Part shown: positions 54,524-64,000 of the stretch, one piece after another
Layout: every line of letters begins with the position of its first letter
How positions within the stretch are numbered: the stretch's first letter is position 1
Assembly (NCBI GenBank): GCA_947568835.1
Contig: OX387610.1
Coordinates: forward strand, 9,883,501-9,947,500
DNA from: Protonemura montana
Lineage: Eukaryota > Arthropoda > Insecta > Plecoptera > Nemouridae
Direction of reading: 5' to 3'
Length of the DNA stretch: 64,000 nt
The notes under the pieces: generated by a model
The model's input: the letters and a program-made list of their open reading frames with translations, nothing else
What the model was told of the DNA's origin: nothing
The model's database searches: none
Program-made: the position numbers and the translations under genes

Positions 54524-54808
54524 TCAGTTCACGTTTCGACGCGAGGGAGAACGGTGGTCGAGGCACGTGTTAAGATTCGAGTGGTACATAAGCCGTGACA
54601 TCTTAGTTTTGATTGATTTTCAAGACTTTTTTGTGAGTGTTTTTTTTGTTGTTACCGAGTCCAAGGATTTTTGTAAAAAGTGTGTGTTCATTTTTGGTTT
54701 TTTGACGTTTTTGTGTGTGGATTTTGTTGATTTTTGTGTTTTGACCGCTGGGCAAGACTGTTCGTCGAAGATATAGTGAGCGACGTAATTTTGTTGGAAA
54801 CAGAGAAG
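54524..54808 (+). promoter_or_regulatory. Possible TATA-less promoter and first exon
   Basis: A GC-rich stretch (54300-54560) leads to an initiator CTCAGTTCACG (A at 54526), with a DPE-like GGTCG about 31 bases downstream and a CACGTG at 54564. The stretch after it has no convincing start codon and ends in a very good donor, CAGAGAAG/GTAGGA (exon end 54808). Together these suggest a 5'UTR exon followed by a long intron, with the coding exons to the right, probably outside the window. Confidence 0.4.
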
Positions 54809-54809
54809 G

Positions 54810-57800
54810 TAGGAATTCCAATTTGTCTTATAATTTTTGTAGATTTGTTTTGTAATTTATTTGCACGGTTACTTTAGGTTTGTTTATGTTTTTACCTGAA
54901 CTAGGATAGGTACATACTTGTTTGCAGAATTAATCGGCTGTGTTCATCATCCCGTTTCCTATTTGGGTTACCTTTTTTATTTCAAATCAAATAGTAGGTA
55001 GACTTTACAGAGTAGGTATATACCTACAGCAGATTGATAAAAATATTAGGGTGTCGGATAAAGCTACAATTATACTTCACAATCGATTTCTTATTATTTA
55101 ATTTCTTACGTCCCCAGTTAACCCTGTTTTGGTCCAACAATTGTCATCACATTTTAACAAATTAACAATTAGTATTATACATTTTTCAAAAATGAAACAT
55201 GTCAGAGATTTACAATTTCTTGTAACAATCATTCTTGCATAAAACCGCGATTCGTTAAAGCAGCTATTAATGTAATGTTTAATTAAGACCGTAAGCAACC
55301 TGTCAAATTTCTTTCCTCTGGTTAGCTGCAAATAAAAGTTCTAGCCCATGATCCCGCACTCATCACAGAAGTATAGACTTAAAATAAAATTTACATATTT
55401 TCGCAATTTATAATGCACTTTTTTTTTCTGGCTAGAGATGGGCATATCAAAATAATTATACCTTACAGCATTGCAGTTCTTTAATTACTGAACAACTCGG
55501 CAAGCAGCTCTCATTGATTCCAATCTCATTTGGCATTTGAATTAATTTCATTATATGCGCCTTGTACGAGCGTTGAGTTATTAAATTAGGAACTCTCAGT
55601 TCCTAAACCGACTTGTCCTATTTTAGACACACACACAAATATCATCATCTAAACCTATTCTGGTAAGATCCGTTGCCAAAATTTACGGTTACCAAAATCA
55701 TTGGCTATTATTAAACTCATTATAAACTTACACTTCTATGGTCAAAGTAATAATACTACACGATGACCAGATGAGGTGTTGATATGTTAATTTCTTGTTT
55801 CGTTCTCAACGGAAATCATGCTATGTCATGTGTCGTGTCCGAATCATTCATTCTGTCTCCGTCCGATTGTTTCTGATACGATGACGATGACCCTTTACTT
55901 GGCACGATTTGGCATTCGATGGGTGTCCACGGGAACGTTTCTGGCCGTGCCTTTTACAGATATGCATTCCTAGTCGAGAGCAGACTGCAAAACCAAGAAG
56001 CTGATAGCTTTTTGGATATTAACAATCCAAATCCTAAAACAATCTTAATCTTAAAACAGAATATTAAAACAGCGGTTTATTTGTAAACAAAAACAAAGTA
56101 ATTTGTCAGTGTCCTAATATTTCTCAACGTATATTGATTATTTTTGGTGTTGCATTTAACAATTGTGCAACTGGCTTTTCATGTTACTTTCTTTGGTCTC
56201 CGTTTAAGGTAACGATTGTGGCCAAAATGGTTGGGAGATGACAGGAGCATACAGTTAATCATGATTTGAGCATGACCAGTAGGTATACTTGTAGCCCAAG
56301 ATAAACTGTGCTTAAAATTCATCAATATAATACTAAAAACCACACTTAATACACAGTTTTGTAGAAAAAAGTATAAAACTCAAGCTTAAAACTGTTAAGG
56401 TGCACGACCCGAGAGATTATCTTCTAGTTAGTATATTACTAAACGCACCAAAGACATGAGAGATTCTGGACATGTATTTCTAAAAAACGAAAACGCACGA
56501 ATTTTCTAATAAAATTCAAACCTTTCTCGATGGTACAACGTCGAATGCTGATCTGCTTTCGCGACATCGTCACTGTTGTCCGCGAAATCTGGAAAGTCTC
56601 ATGATTAAGGAAGTGGTGTCCCAACGCGACGTTTGCAAGGCTTGGGTCGCCATTTTTCGGCGCGGACATTTCGCAAGTGAGGCGTTTGATGAATATTATT
56701 TCTTCGGAGTCGACATTTTTTTTAGTGACAATAAATATCGTTACGTAAGCTTACTAGGTAATAGTGATGGACGGTATCAATTTTCGCTCGTGCCCGTAGT
56801 TAGGATTGTGAAGACATCGACGATCTGGGACGTCCGACGAATGTGAAGAAACTTTGGTTTGGTTGAGTGCTATTCAATTAAAACTGATGCAAAGATATCC
56901 AGAAGAATTTAGCAACACGAGTTTGTCAATTGAAATGGTTAGAATATCAGGATTGGTGGTTGAATGGGAGATGTCAATGTTTAATTTCCTGATTTTTTTA
57001 ATTTGAAACGGGTATTAACTAAATTGTGGGCAACAGTAGAGGTGATGTAAGTAATTTAAAATTCAATTTGAAATCCGGGTTTCGCAGCTGAAATAATGGA
57101 TTCAATATAGTGGAAAAAAAGGTGGAGTTAATCAAAACATAACTGACGGGCAAATTGTGGATACAGAATTTTAGATTTTCATAAAACTAGTTTTTGTAGT
57201 CAACCATTTGAGTTGGAACAGTAAGTCTGGTTTAGCTTAAGTAGGTACATATGAGATTAAACTTTTGATACATATCAAATTAACTAAACCTCGTCTTCGA
57301 ATTTATTTAAAAGATCACCTGAGAAATGAAAAGAACATCTTTATGACAAAGTTTCAGTGAACGCCTTAAAAAAAAATCTATCGCATCTCATCTATTGTCA
57401 ATATTGAAATGCAAGATTTGCGACCGCAACTTCTAATTTTTTGTGTTGAGGAAATTGAAGCTAATAAATAAAAGATAGGAGATAACAATTTGAAGTGGGC
57501 ATCAAGTGTCGCGTCTGGATCGCGAGATATCGCGGAATGATGCTGCGATTATCTTTATCAGTTTCACGCCGAATGGGAGATGATATCTTGCATCAACGGT
57601 TAGGTGTTTAGTGACTAGAGTTCAGTATATTCAATGGTGCAATTTTTTGATTGGTACTAAAATTAGGCCAGGTAATTTGATATAAGTTTTATTTTTAAAT
57701 TGCTGATAAGAAAGTGATAATCTTCATCTCTCTCTGTCACTGGCAAAGATGCCCTGAAGTATCTTGCCGATATACACTTTCAACACCTACATCGTAGAAG

Positions 57801-59690
57801 ATTACCAATGATCGAAATTGTATTCAGGTAAATTACTATAATATGCAGCTTTCTTTTTTCCATTTAGCATCACATGAAATCTCATTAGATAGCATTTAAT
57901 CAATTAAACACGTTAAACGTCAATGCATTAAACTGAAAATTGCAATCGTAAAATTAGCTGTCGTTGAAAATATTGCACTACGGCAGAAATGTGCCTTCCG
58001 CCAAATAACTGGCGTGCAAGAAATGGGCCTTGTTTGCAGAGGACAAAGTCTAATCGCACCTGGGTAAAAATTTGCTGTAACGATCATTTTTAACTGCCTT
58101 AATCTTGAATTGCTTGGTCGCTGTTTTAAAGTTAAAATTTTTGTTTTCCTCATTTTTTTTGGTATCTTGGTCGTGTATGTTTTTCCTTATACTAAATTTG
58201 TTTTCTATTTTCTATTGATTTCCCATTAATATCTCGCCCAAGTTCAATATCTGCTCAACTTGTTTTTGGAAGATGAAAGAAATTAAAGTTTCGCACACCA
58301 AATATTTACTGTTACCTGCTACGAGCCGAATCTGAGATTTGAAAATCGTCACTCGCCCACAAGTAGCATGTGGACATTCCGTTGATCTCGTGCATGAAAT
58401 TAAAATGTCATTAGTAACTGGAGCATATGGGTCTTAAGACCGAAACAAGGAGACCATGCAGTTGGCTTGAGACGCTTGGTGCCAGCTCCCAAAGTTGCGT
58501 GGCCAACAATTGAAATCTCGAGTCCCGCGTGCTAGTGTCATTTTCATTCGTTACGGTCCTAAAATCAGGTCTGCAGCCAGTAGGCACGCATTGTCTTGAC
58601 TTCGGGATTCTAGTAATTGGCTTCATCAACAGAGATAAAGAAGTAAAAAGAAACTGAGAATTGTGACGAGATGCATTGTTTGTAGATGTTAGTAACGATA
58701 TAATGTAGATTCGAGAAATATTTGTCATTAGGACAAATTTGTCAAATTGGTCCGAAACTTTGTTAAATAAAAAGGTGAAATTTTACACCAAAAATATACG
58801 GAAAATAGCTTTTGATTCTGATATCGCGATTTACGATAATTTTTATCGAGCATCAAAATAATTAATTAATATTATGTGACCATAGAACATTCCTGTCCAC
58901 TAATTACCTGCGAATGGATCTTGAGCTACAGAGATAACAGTTTCCGGTCGATTTTTAGATGAGTAAGTCCTTATCAACTTTTGTCACTGCTGAACAAAAA
59001 TCGTAATCGATGGTCAAACATATTTTCAAGGTACCTAGACATCTTTGGAGGCTGAATGACAAAACGAAGTCGCGATCACAGAAGATTTCCCAGAAGTTAT
59101 TATTTTTATTGTTTCCTCCCATGGCATTTCTATGGCATTGCTTCCCATAAATAAACCAATTTATAATCAATTTTGTGAAGCGCATTTAGCTTATTAAATA
59201 ATTCTTACTGGTTCTCGGTAATGTTAAAGTGTAGGTAATGTTTCTGTTGACTGAAATCCCTGCCGCGGCGCCTTGTTTTAACACCAGCCAGAGCGCACAA
59301 TCAACGGTATCACATTACGTAACTGAAATCTCGGACAGATAATACCACAGAGTTACAGAGAAGATGTTGTAAATACCACCCAGCGCCCGTCATCATTTAG
59401 TATACCACACACCAACTCAAACCAATCACTTCTTTAGAATCAATTTTACTTTGCGGTTTCCTCACTTTTTCTTCCTATCAAAGACAATTCGATATCGCGA
59501 TTTAAATTTATTTCCTTCCGCAATTGTGGATGAAGCGGGATTTTTAAGAGATTCCAAATGAAAGGTGCCGCAAAAATGATATAATTTAAAGATATTTTAG
59601 CTCTGTTGAGTAAGTCGTGGTTCGATCTAGTTTGTGGCTAATTTTGTTGATGTAATATTTTCCCCTGCGGTAAAAGATAGTAGAAGTTTA
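54810..59690. other. Gap: long AT-rich stretch, possibly an intron
   Basis: Nearly 5 kb without a supported frame or any copy of the 5S-derived SINE, which is common elsewhere. Frames at 56439-56846 and 58411-58728 have no motifs. Confidence 0.4.
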
Positions 59691-59699
59691 ACATAGGGG

Positions 59700-60546
59700 T
59701 TAAAAGTTGAGTTTGTACGGCGTTTTAAAATGTTCAGGTGTTGTAACCACAATGCTAACAGTTTTACCCCAATAAGGGTAAATCTTAAACTCTGATTTGT
59801 GAGTTTGGCCCCTGTACTCCACTGTCGTTGACAACCTCAGCTCGAAGTTCGTGAAGAGACGGCTTCTCTTCACCAGATTGTCAGGCCTGTGCGAATTGTT
59901 GAACAACAACACTGGGACTCAAATTGCCGTGAGAGTTTCCCCGTTGTTCCTGGGAAGCGTTTAGCGACCGCTGAAATCCCATGGTCAGCCGACCGGCGGC
60001 ATGACGACAGCCAAGATCATGAGATGCTGTGAAGTCAGCTCTGTGGTCATGTGATATGCAATTTTTAACATCCGTTGAGTTTGGTGACAAACGGATAGAA
60101 ATAAATAATGTTTGAAAGGAAATATTGTTCTTTTTTATGGATGCCATCTTTACAAAAAATATAAAATAAAATTGCTGTCAAAAAACCATATGTTCATCAG
60201 ACTGTAATATATCTGGTGAAATAATCAGTACGACTCCATTTTAAAAGCCAAATTCTAACATAACATAGCAAAGAACTTCTTTACAAAGTACAACCCCTGT
60301 TTCCTCACGTAACCGTAGAACCCACATTTATCAGAACTGGACACAAAGCTATAAACCATATCAACTATAAAACTCTGCTATATACGAATTGCGCCATCCC
60401 CGCAAAGACACAATACTTCCTGGACACCTTAAGATATGCTAAACGTAAGGGTCCCGTACAGCATGTCATCTGCACCACTACCACTGGTCACTCGCACATA
60501 AAAGGAAGCAAGGGGTTAAGCCAATCGAAAAACTAAGCGTGCCCAT
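59700..60546 (-). CDS. Candidate secreted 83-aa protein, two coding exons
   Basis: Exon 1 (60546-60482) begins ATG 12 bases after an acceptor TTGATTTGCAG, encodes MGTLSFSIGLTPCFLLCA (signal peptide) and SDQ, and ends at CAGTG/GTAGTG in phase 2. Exon 2 (59886-59700), after ATTCGCACAG, completes a Trp codon and encodes PDNLVKRSRLFTNFELRLST, TVEYRGQTHKSEFKIYPYWG and a final segment ending PYKLNF, then TAA. The mature protein is basic with alternating residues suggesting beta strands and has no Cys. The 5'UTR intron just before the ATG is also seen in both MBF2 genes. AATAAA lies at 59512-59507. The exon 1 donor is only fair, so the join is the weak point. Family not recognised. Confidence 0.45.
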
Positions 60547-60549
60547 AAA

Positions 60550-62210
60550 TTTCACTTCCTGCAAATCAAGATTCGTCCGGTAATTCTGTCCCGTTTTTTT
60601 GACAATGGTTCCTGCAGCTAACAGGGTATGGTACGACTGGTTTGCTCGTCTTTGGTCGCTTGGAGTGACCCGTGTCACTAGTCTAGTGTTGTGACCCCTC
60701 TGGGCTTATGCCGTGTAAACTACGTGTTTAGAGCTGGTCGCCACGAGCGGCGAATTACACACATAATTCTCGGTTCGTTGTGAGAATCCTGTTTTGGTAA
60801 TAATTGGATGGAAGATGGGATGATTTACTGTGGACGTGTTAAATGTACGCACGGTGTCGTTTTTTTTTTTTTTTTTTGAATAGAAATGACGCTTATCTGA
60901 ACTTGGTTGCATTGTACGCTGTAGCGTGTGCGGCCGTTACGGAATTTTGAATCGAATGGGGTGCAAAATATGCTTTGGGTGATTGTTGCAATGTCTTTTC
61001 CCTCTCTAAGATGGTCATGGTTTTGGTAAAAAAATAAGAGTTTGGCCGTTGGGAATTTAATTTAATTTAAATTAAATAATTTATTGTTTTGTCACCAGAA
61101 CCAGAACCATAGACTTGGCTCAAGCATTCAAGTTTATGTTTTTTCTCCTATATCTCTCGTGTCACCAGCTCAATTTCAATTTGTATCATTTAGCTTACTG
61201 TTTCAAATGTTTGAAACACAATTTTATAGACTTTTTTCTCAATTTTTTTGTGAAAGAATTCCACTGAAACTGTGGCAATTCATATTACCTACGTACGAGA
61301 TTTCACAGCGTAAAAGGAAACTATCACCCGCTCTTTGCAAACATCATACATCTATAGATAACACTTTTTAGGAAATGATCTCAGAGCATTTTTTCCTGAC
61401 CGAACCTAGCCGACAGAAGCTAATTTCTATGACTCACACACCAAAGCGTGACTTCTCCTCGGTCCTCTGAGATGCTGTGACAAGATGCTACCTCACCTAT
61501 TACCACCCAATTACCACTAATCTAAGAAACAAGGTGTGGCACGCGTAGAAAGAGGCGAACAGTCATTTCAAACCGTCAACCATCTCTGGTGCTTTAGTAT
61601 CACCTTAAGACGATTCGTTAATTTGTCTGCGTCCAGATTTGGTCTTCCGTAAAGATCGTTGAACTGGCGTGGTCCGGGTACCAGGTTCGTGGCCGGACGT
61701 CGGGTGCATCTCGCCGATCATTTCCTGTCTCCTCTCGAGTCGAAGGAGGAGACGTTGAAAATCTTAATCGAATTGCCTCTGGAGTGAAAATTAACTATTT
61801 TTTTCCGATTCAAAGCTTGCCTGATACGCTATGATGACTACAGTGCTACTCACAATTCAAAGATAGCGTTTTCGCATATTTCGAGAGTATTTGATCTGGT
61901 ATTTTGGCTTTAGTTTAAGAGGGTTTGCCTACCTAGACCCCTTCTCTTTAACTTTTCCAGTGGAATAGTCTACATCATGTCATTTCCATTATACCGGGAA
62001 AAAAATAATACAGATTATGGGGTCCTGAGGAGCCCAAATTAGCCCAAATTATTATTTTTGTCAAACGTAAGCCAAGGCTTCCAAATTTTGACATTTACTC
62101 ATACACAGCTGTAGTGCCTCTGTACGAGCAAATAACTCCTCTTAAGATAATGACGATGACGATAATGATAAAGATTGAGTCTGGTGACATATCTTATCAA
62201 ACTTTGGAGA
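60550..62210. other. Gap: no gene supported
   Basis: A poly-T run at about 60860-60877. A GC-richer patch at 61610-61760 shows no frame. A plus-strand frame at 61084-61371 encodes F/Q-rich text only. Confidence 0.35.
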
Positions 62211-62218
62211 TCATGTAG

Positions 62219-62548
62219 TTATTTCCTGTAGTTAGAATTTTTAACATCAGACCAAGCAAGGAATGTGAAATCAAATCAGATCCCAGAAAAAAAAAACATA
62301 AAAAGAAGTCGACTGTATTTTACCTACAAATCCAATGTCAATTCCAAGTGATCACAGGTTCCAAGAAAGTTCGAGACGAGATGACCCTTTGGTCCATGCA
62401 GCCTCTACAATTCCAAGATGTTATGATCGAGTCAAGTCACATCGCAGTGTCGGCGACGGTAAAACACGCCTCGAGAGCGAACAATTCCTTAGCAGCAGCG
62501 GATTTCTTGGCAGACGCACATGCGTTTGGACTCTGGCAGGATGCGTAA
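62219..62548 (+). CDS. Possible coding exon, unrecognised
   Basis: The frame is open for 110 codons from a TAG to a TAA. Its second part (from about 62350) has coding-like codon use, with text such as VRDEMTLWSMQPLQFQDVMI and ADFLADAHAFGLWQDA at the C-terminus. No ATG precedes this part in a good context, so it would be a terminal exon; the acceptor might be GATCACAG at 62357. A second plus frame overlaps it (62335-62583), which lowers confidence. Confidence 0.3.
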   Translation, partial: LFPVVRIFNIRPSKECEIKSDPRKKKHKKKSTVFYLQIQCQFQVITGSKKVRDEMTLWSMQPLQFQDVMIESSHIAVSATVKHASRANNSLAAADFLADAHAFGLWQDA

Positions 62549-62589
62549 TGGCTAGGTTGGGGCACGCATGCTGGGTCACTTGACATTTA

Positions 62590-64000
62590 CAAGTGAAACT
62601 TTGTGTTGGGGGTGCGTTCGTGGAGGTGTAATCGATTTTGAGGGGCATGTTTATTGGATGAAATCATTTGACTTGCGGAAAATGAATGTCCAGTGACACT
62701 AGCGTGCTTGCAATTTGGAAATTTGAAAAGTGAACAATGATTACTTTAAAACTTTATAACCGTGCGTACTTGGGCAAAATATTTTACCTTGGGGAGCCTG
62801 TTGAGGTGAAAGCATCAGCGGGAAGCGATGAAATAATAATAAAATAACCCACTTTTAATTTCTAATTTTAATTTTCCCTTATGTATTCAGGGAACTCAAA
62901 TTCCGGTTAACAATAAAATTCACAATCACCCTACAATACGTTGCAAAATCAAAAGAAAACTAACTTTAATAACCTTGGAGGCCCTTAAACTAACTTCACG
63001 CCACTGGTTTAGCTAATCGGCTTGAAGCACAACAATCGGTTAGTCACTAGTCAATGACAAGTCGACTCATCATCACCCCTCGAAGCGATCGTTTATCCCC
63101 CAATAAACCATCACCATCTCAATATGCCGAGTTTATCTAATAGATTGGTACAAGGGGGCGCGGGTTGCTCCTATGTGGGGAAACCCCCTCCAGACACCGC
63201 GCCATGATCTGCACAGAGGGGGCCAAAAGGTTAAACCAGAGTAACAATAGGGATGATGAAGCGAACTCACATTCATAAGCTACTGTCAAAAAGTTGCTGT
63301 TGTATTCTTGTGGTGAAGCTAACACCGGTGCTGTTAGCATGTTATTCATGTTACAATGCTCGGGTACTGAACACTTTGCACCAAATATTTACACATGTAG
63401 GTAAACCAAGTGTTACTATGGAGTGTATAGTGTTAACAAAGCATGGTGGGTAAACCAAGGGAGATGCGTTCGATGATTTGATACCGATATCTGAGTTGAT
63501 GATTCGCTTCGAATCGGTTTTTAATTTGGGAAAAGCGAAACTTTTCTTTGTACTTTCACTGAGTTTGCGGAATTAACAATTTCAAACGATTTTTATGCAG
63601 AGGCGTTGGCGTGGCTTCTTACGCTTCATTGACTTTTTTGGTTACATCCTTGATTTTTCCGGTTAATCGTTGGTTTTCCGGTCAGTCGTTTTTGATTTTC
63701 CTGGCTTATTTCTCCGTTGGGTGGTCGTAACTTTTCCGATTCATCGCTGATTATTTAAAGCCAAGATGGTCAACTGAATCCCGATGCGCCGTTTGTTTTT
63801 CCAGAGCTACCTGTATTTTTTTAATACCTCACAGATTTTTAGTACAGTCCTTCTTGCGTCTTAAATCAAAGATGAAGACGAAAATCGCAAAACAGACAAA
63901 GCTTTTCACGGCGTTTCACTCTCCTCAGGCCAACCTCTAAGCAACATCCGTCACCGACATCAGTCCAGCACGTCTTATTAACTCGTGATTATATCGTCTC
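62590..64000. other. Gap: no gene supported
   Basis: AT-rich; short overlapping frames near 63137-63453. Nothing recognised. Confidence 0.35.

Overview
The window looks like animal nuclear DNA, most likely from a hexapod. It is AT-rich and sparsely coding, with short exons bounded by GT/AG introns and arthropod-style core promoters (TATA-like box plus TCAGT initiator). Two genes encode secreted proteins of the MBF2 family, which I know from insects and their relatives. Nothing prokaryotic, organellar or viral was recognised. I could not run any search, so all family calls come from reading motifs, and all spliced models come from splice sites and reading-frame phase.

Layout. 0.4-0.7 kb: an unrecognised coding exon on the minus strand, at the window edge. 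2.0-6.7 kb: repeats, including a 1.4-kb foldback element and several SINEs. 8.0-8.3 kb: a 45-bp minisatellite that reappears at 49.6 kb. 10.2-11.3 kb: a candidate two-exon gene for a small secreted protein. 13.1-13.3 kb: a possible coding exon. 15.2-15.6 kb: three degenerate 5S-rRNA-like units followed by a perfect hairpin. 17.0-18.6 kb: a 534-aa acidic protein with one EF-hand. 19.6-21.0 kb: an FBXO7/nutcracker-type F-box gene with a SINE in its intron. 27.5-36.3 kb: a cluster of small secreted-protein genes (a 43-aa peptide on the plus strand; two MBF2 proteins, an 85-aa three-exon protein and a Cys-containing peptide on the minus strand). 39.6-40.0 kb: a possible spliced transcript start. 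44.3-44.6 kb: a retroelement remnant. 52.9-54.8 kb: two candidate rightward promoters with a first-exon donor, suggesting a gene whose body lies beyond the window. 59.7-60.5 kb: a candidate gene for an 83-aa secreted protein. 62.2-62.5 kb: a possible coding exon.

The dominant repeat is a SINE of about 440 bp whose 5' part is derived from 5S rRNA, and whose 3' part ends in a short TGCGTCGTTAAACAC tail followed by (AATC)n. More than 20 full or partial copies are present in both orientations; one has clean 11-bp target-site duplications. A second small family has a tRNA-like core flanked by inverted repeats.

The secreted-protein genes share a plan: a short exon with a signal peptide, or a 5'UTR exon, then an intron, then one or two short exons. 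This suggests a local group of small extracellular proteins. The F-box gene and the EF-hand protein are intracellular and appear unrelated to that group.
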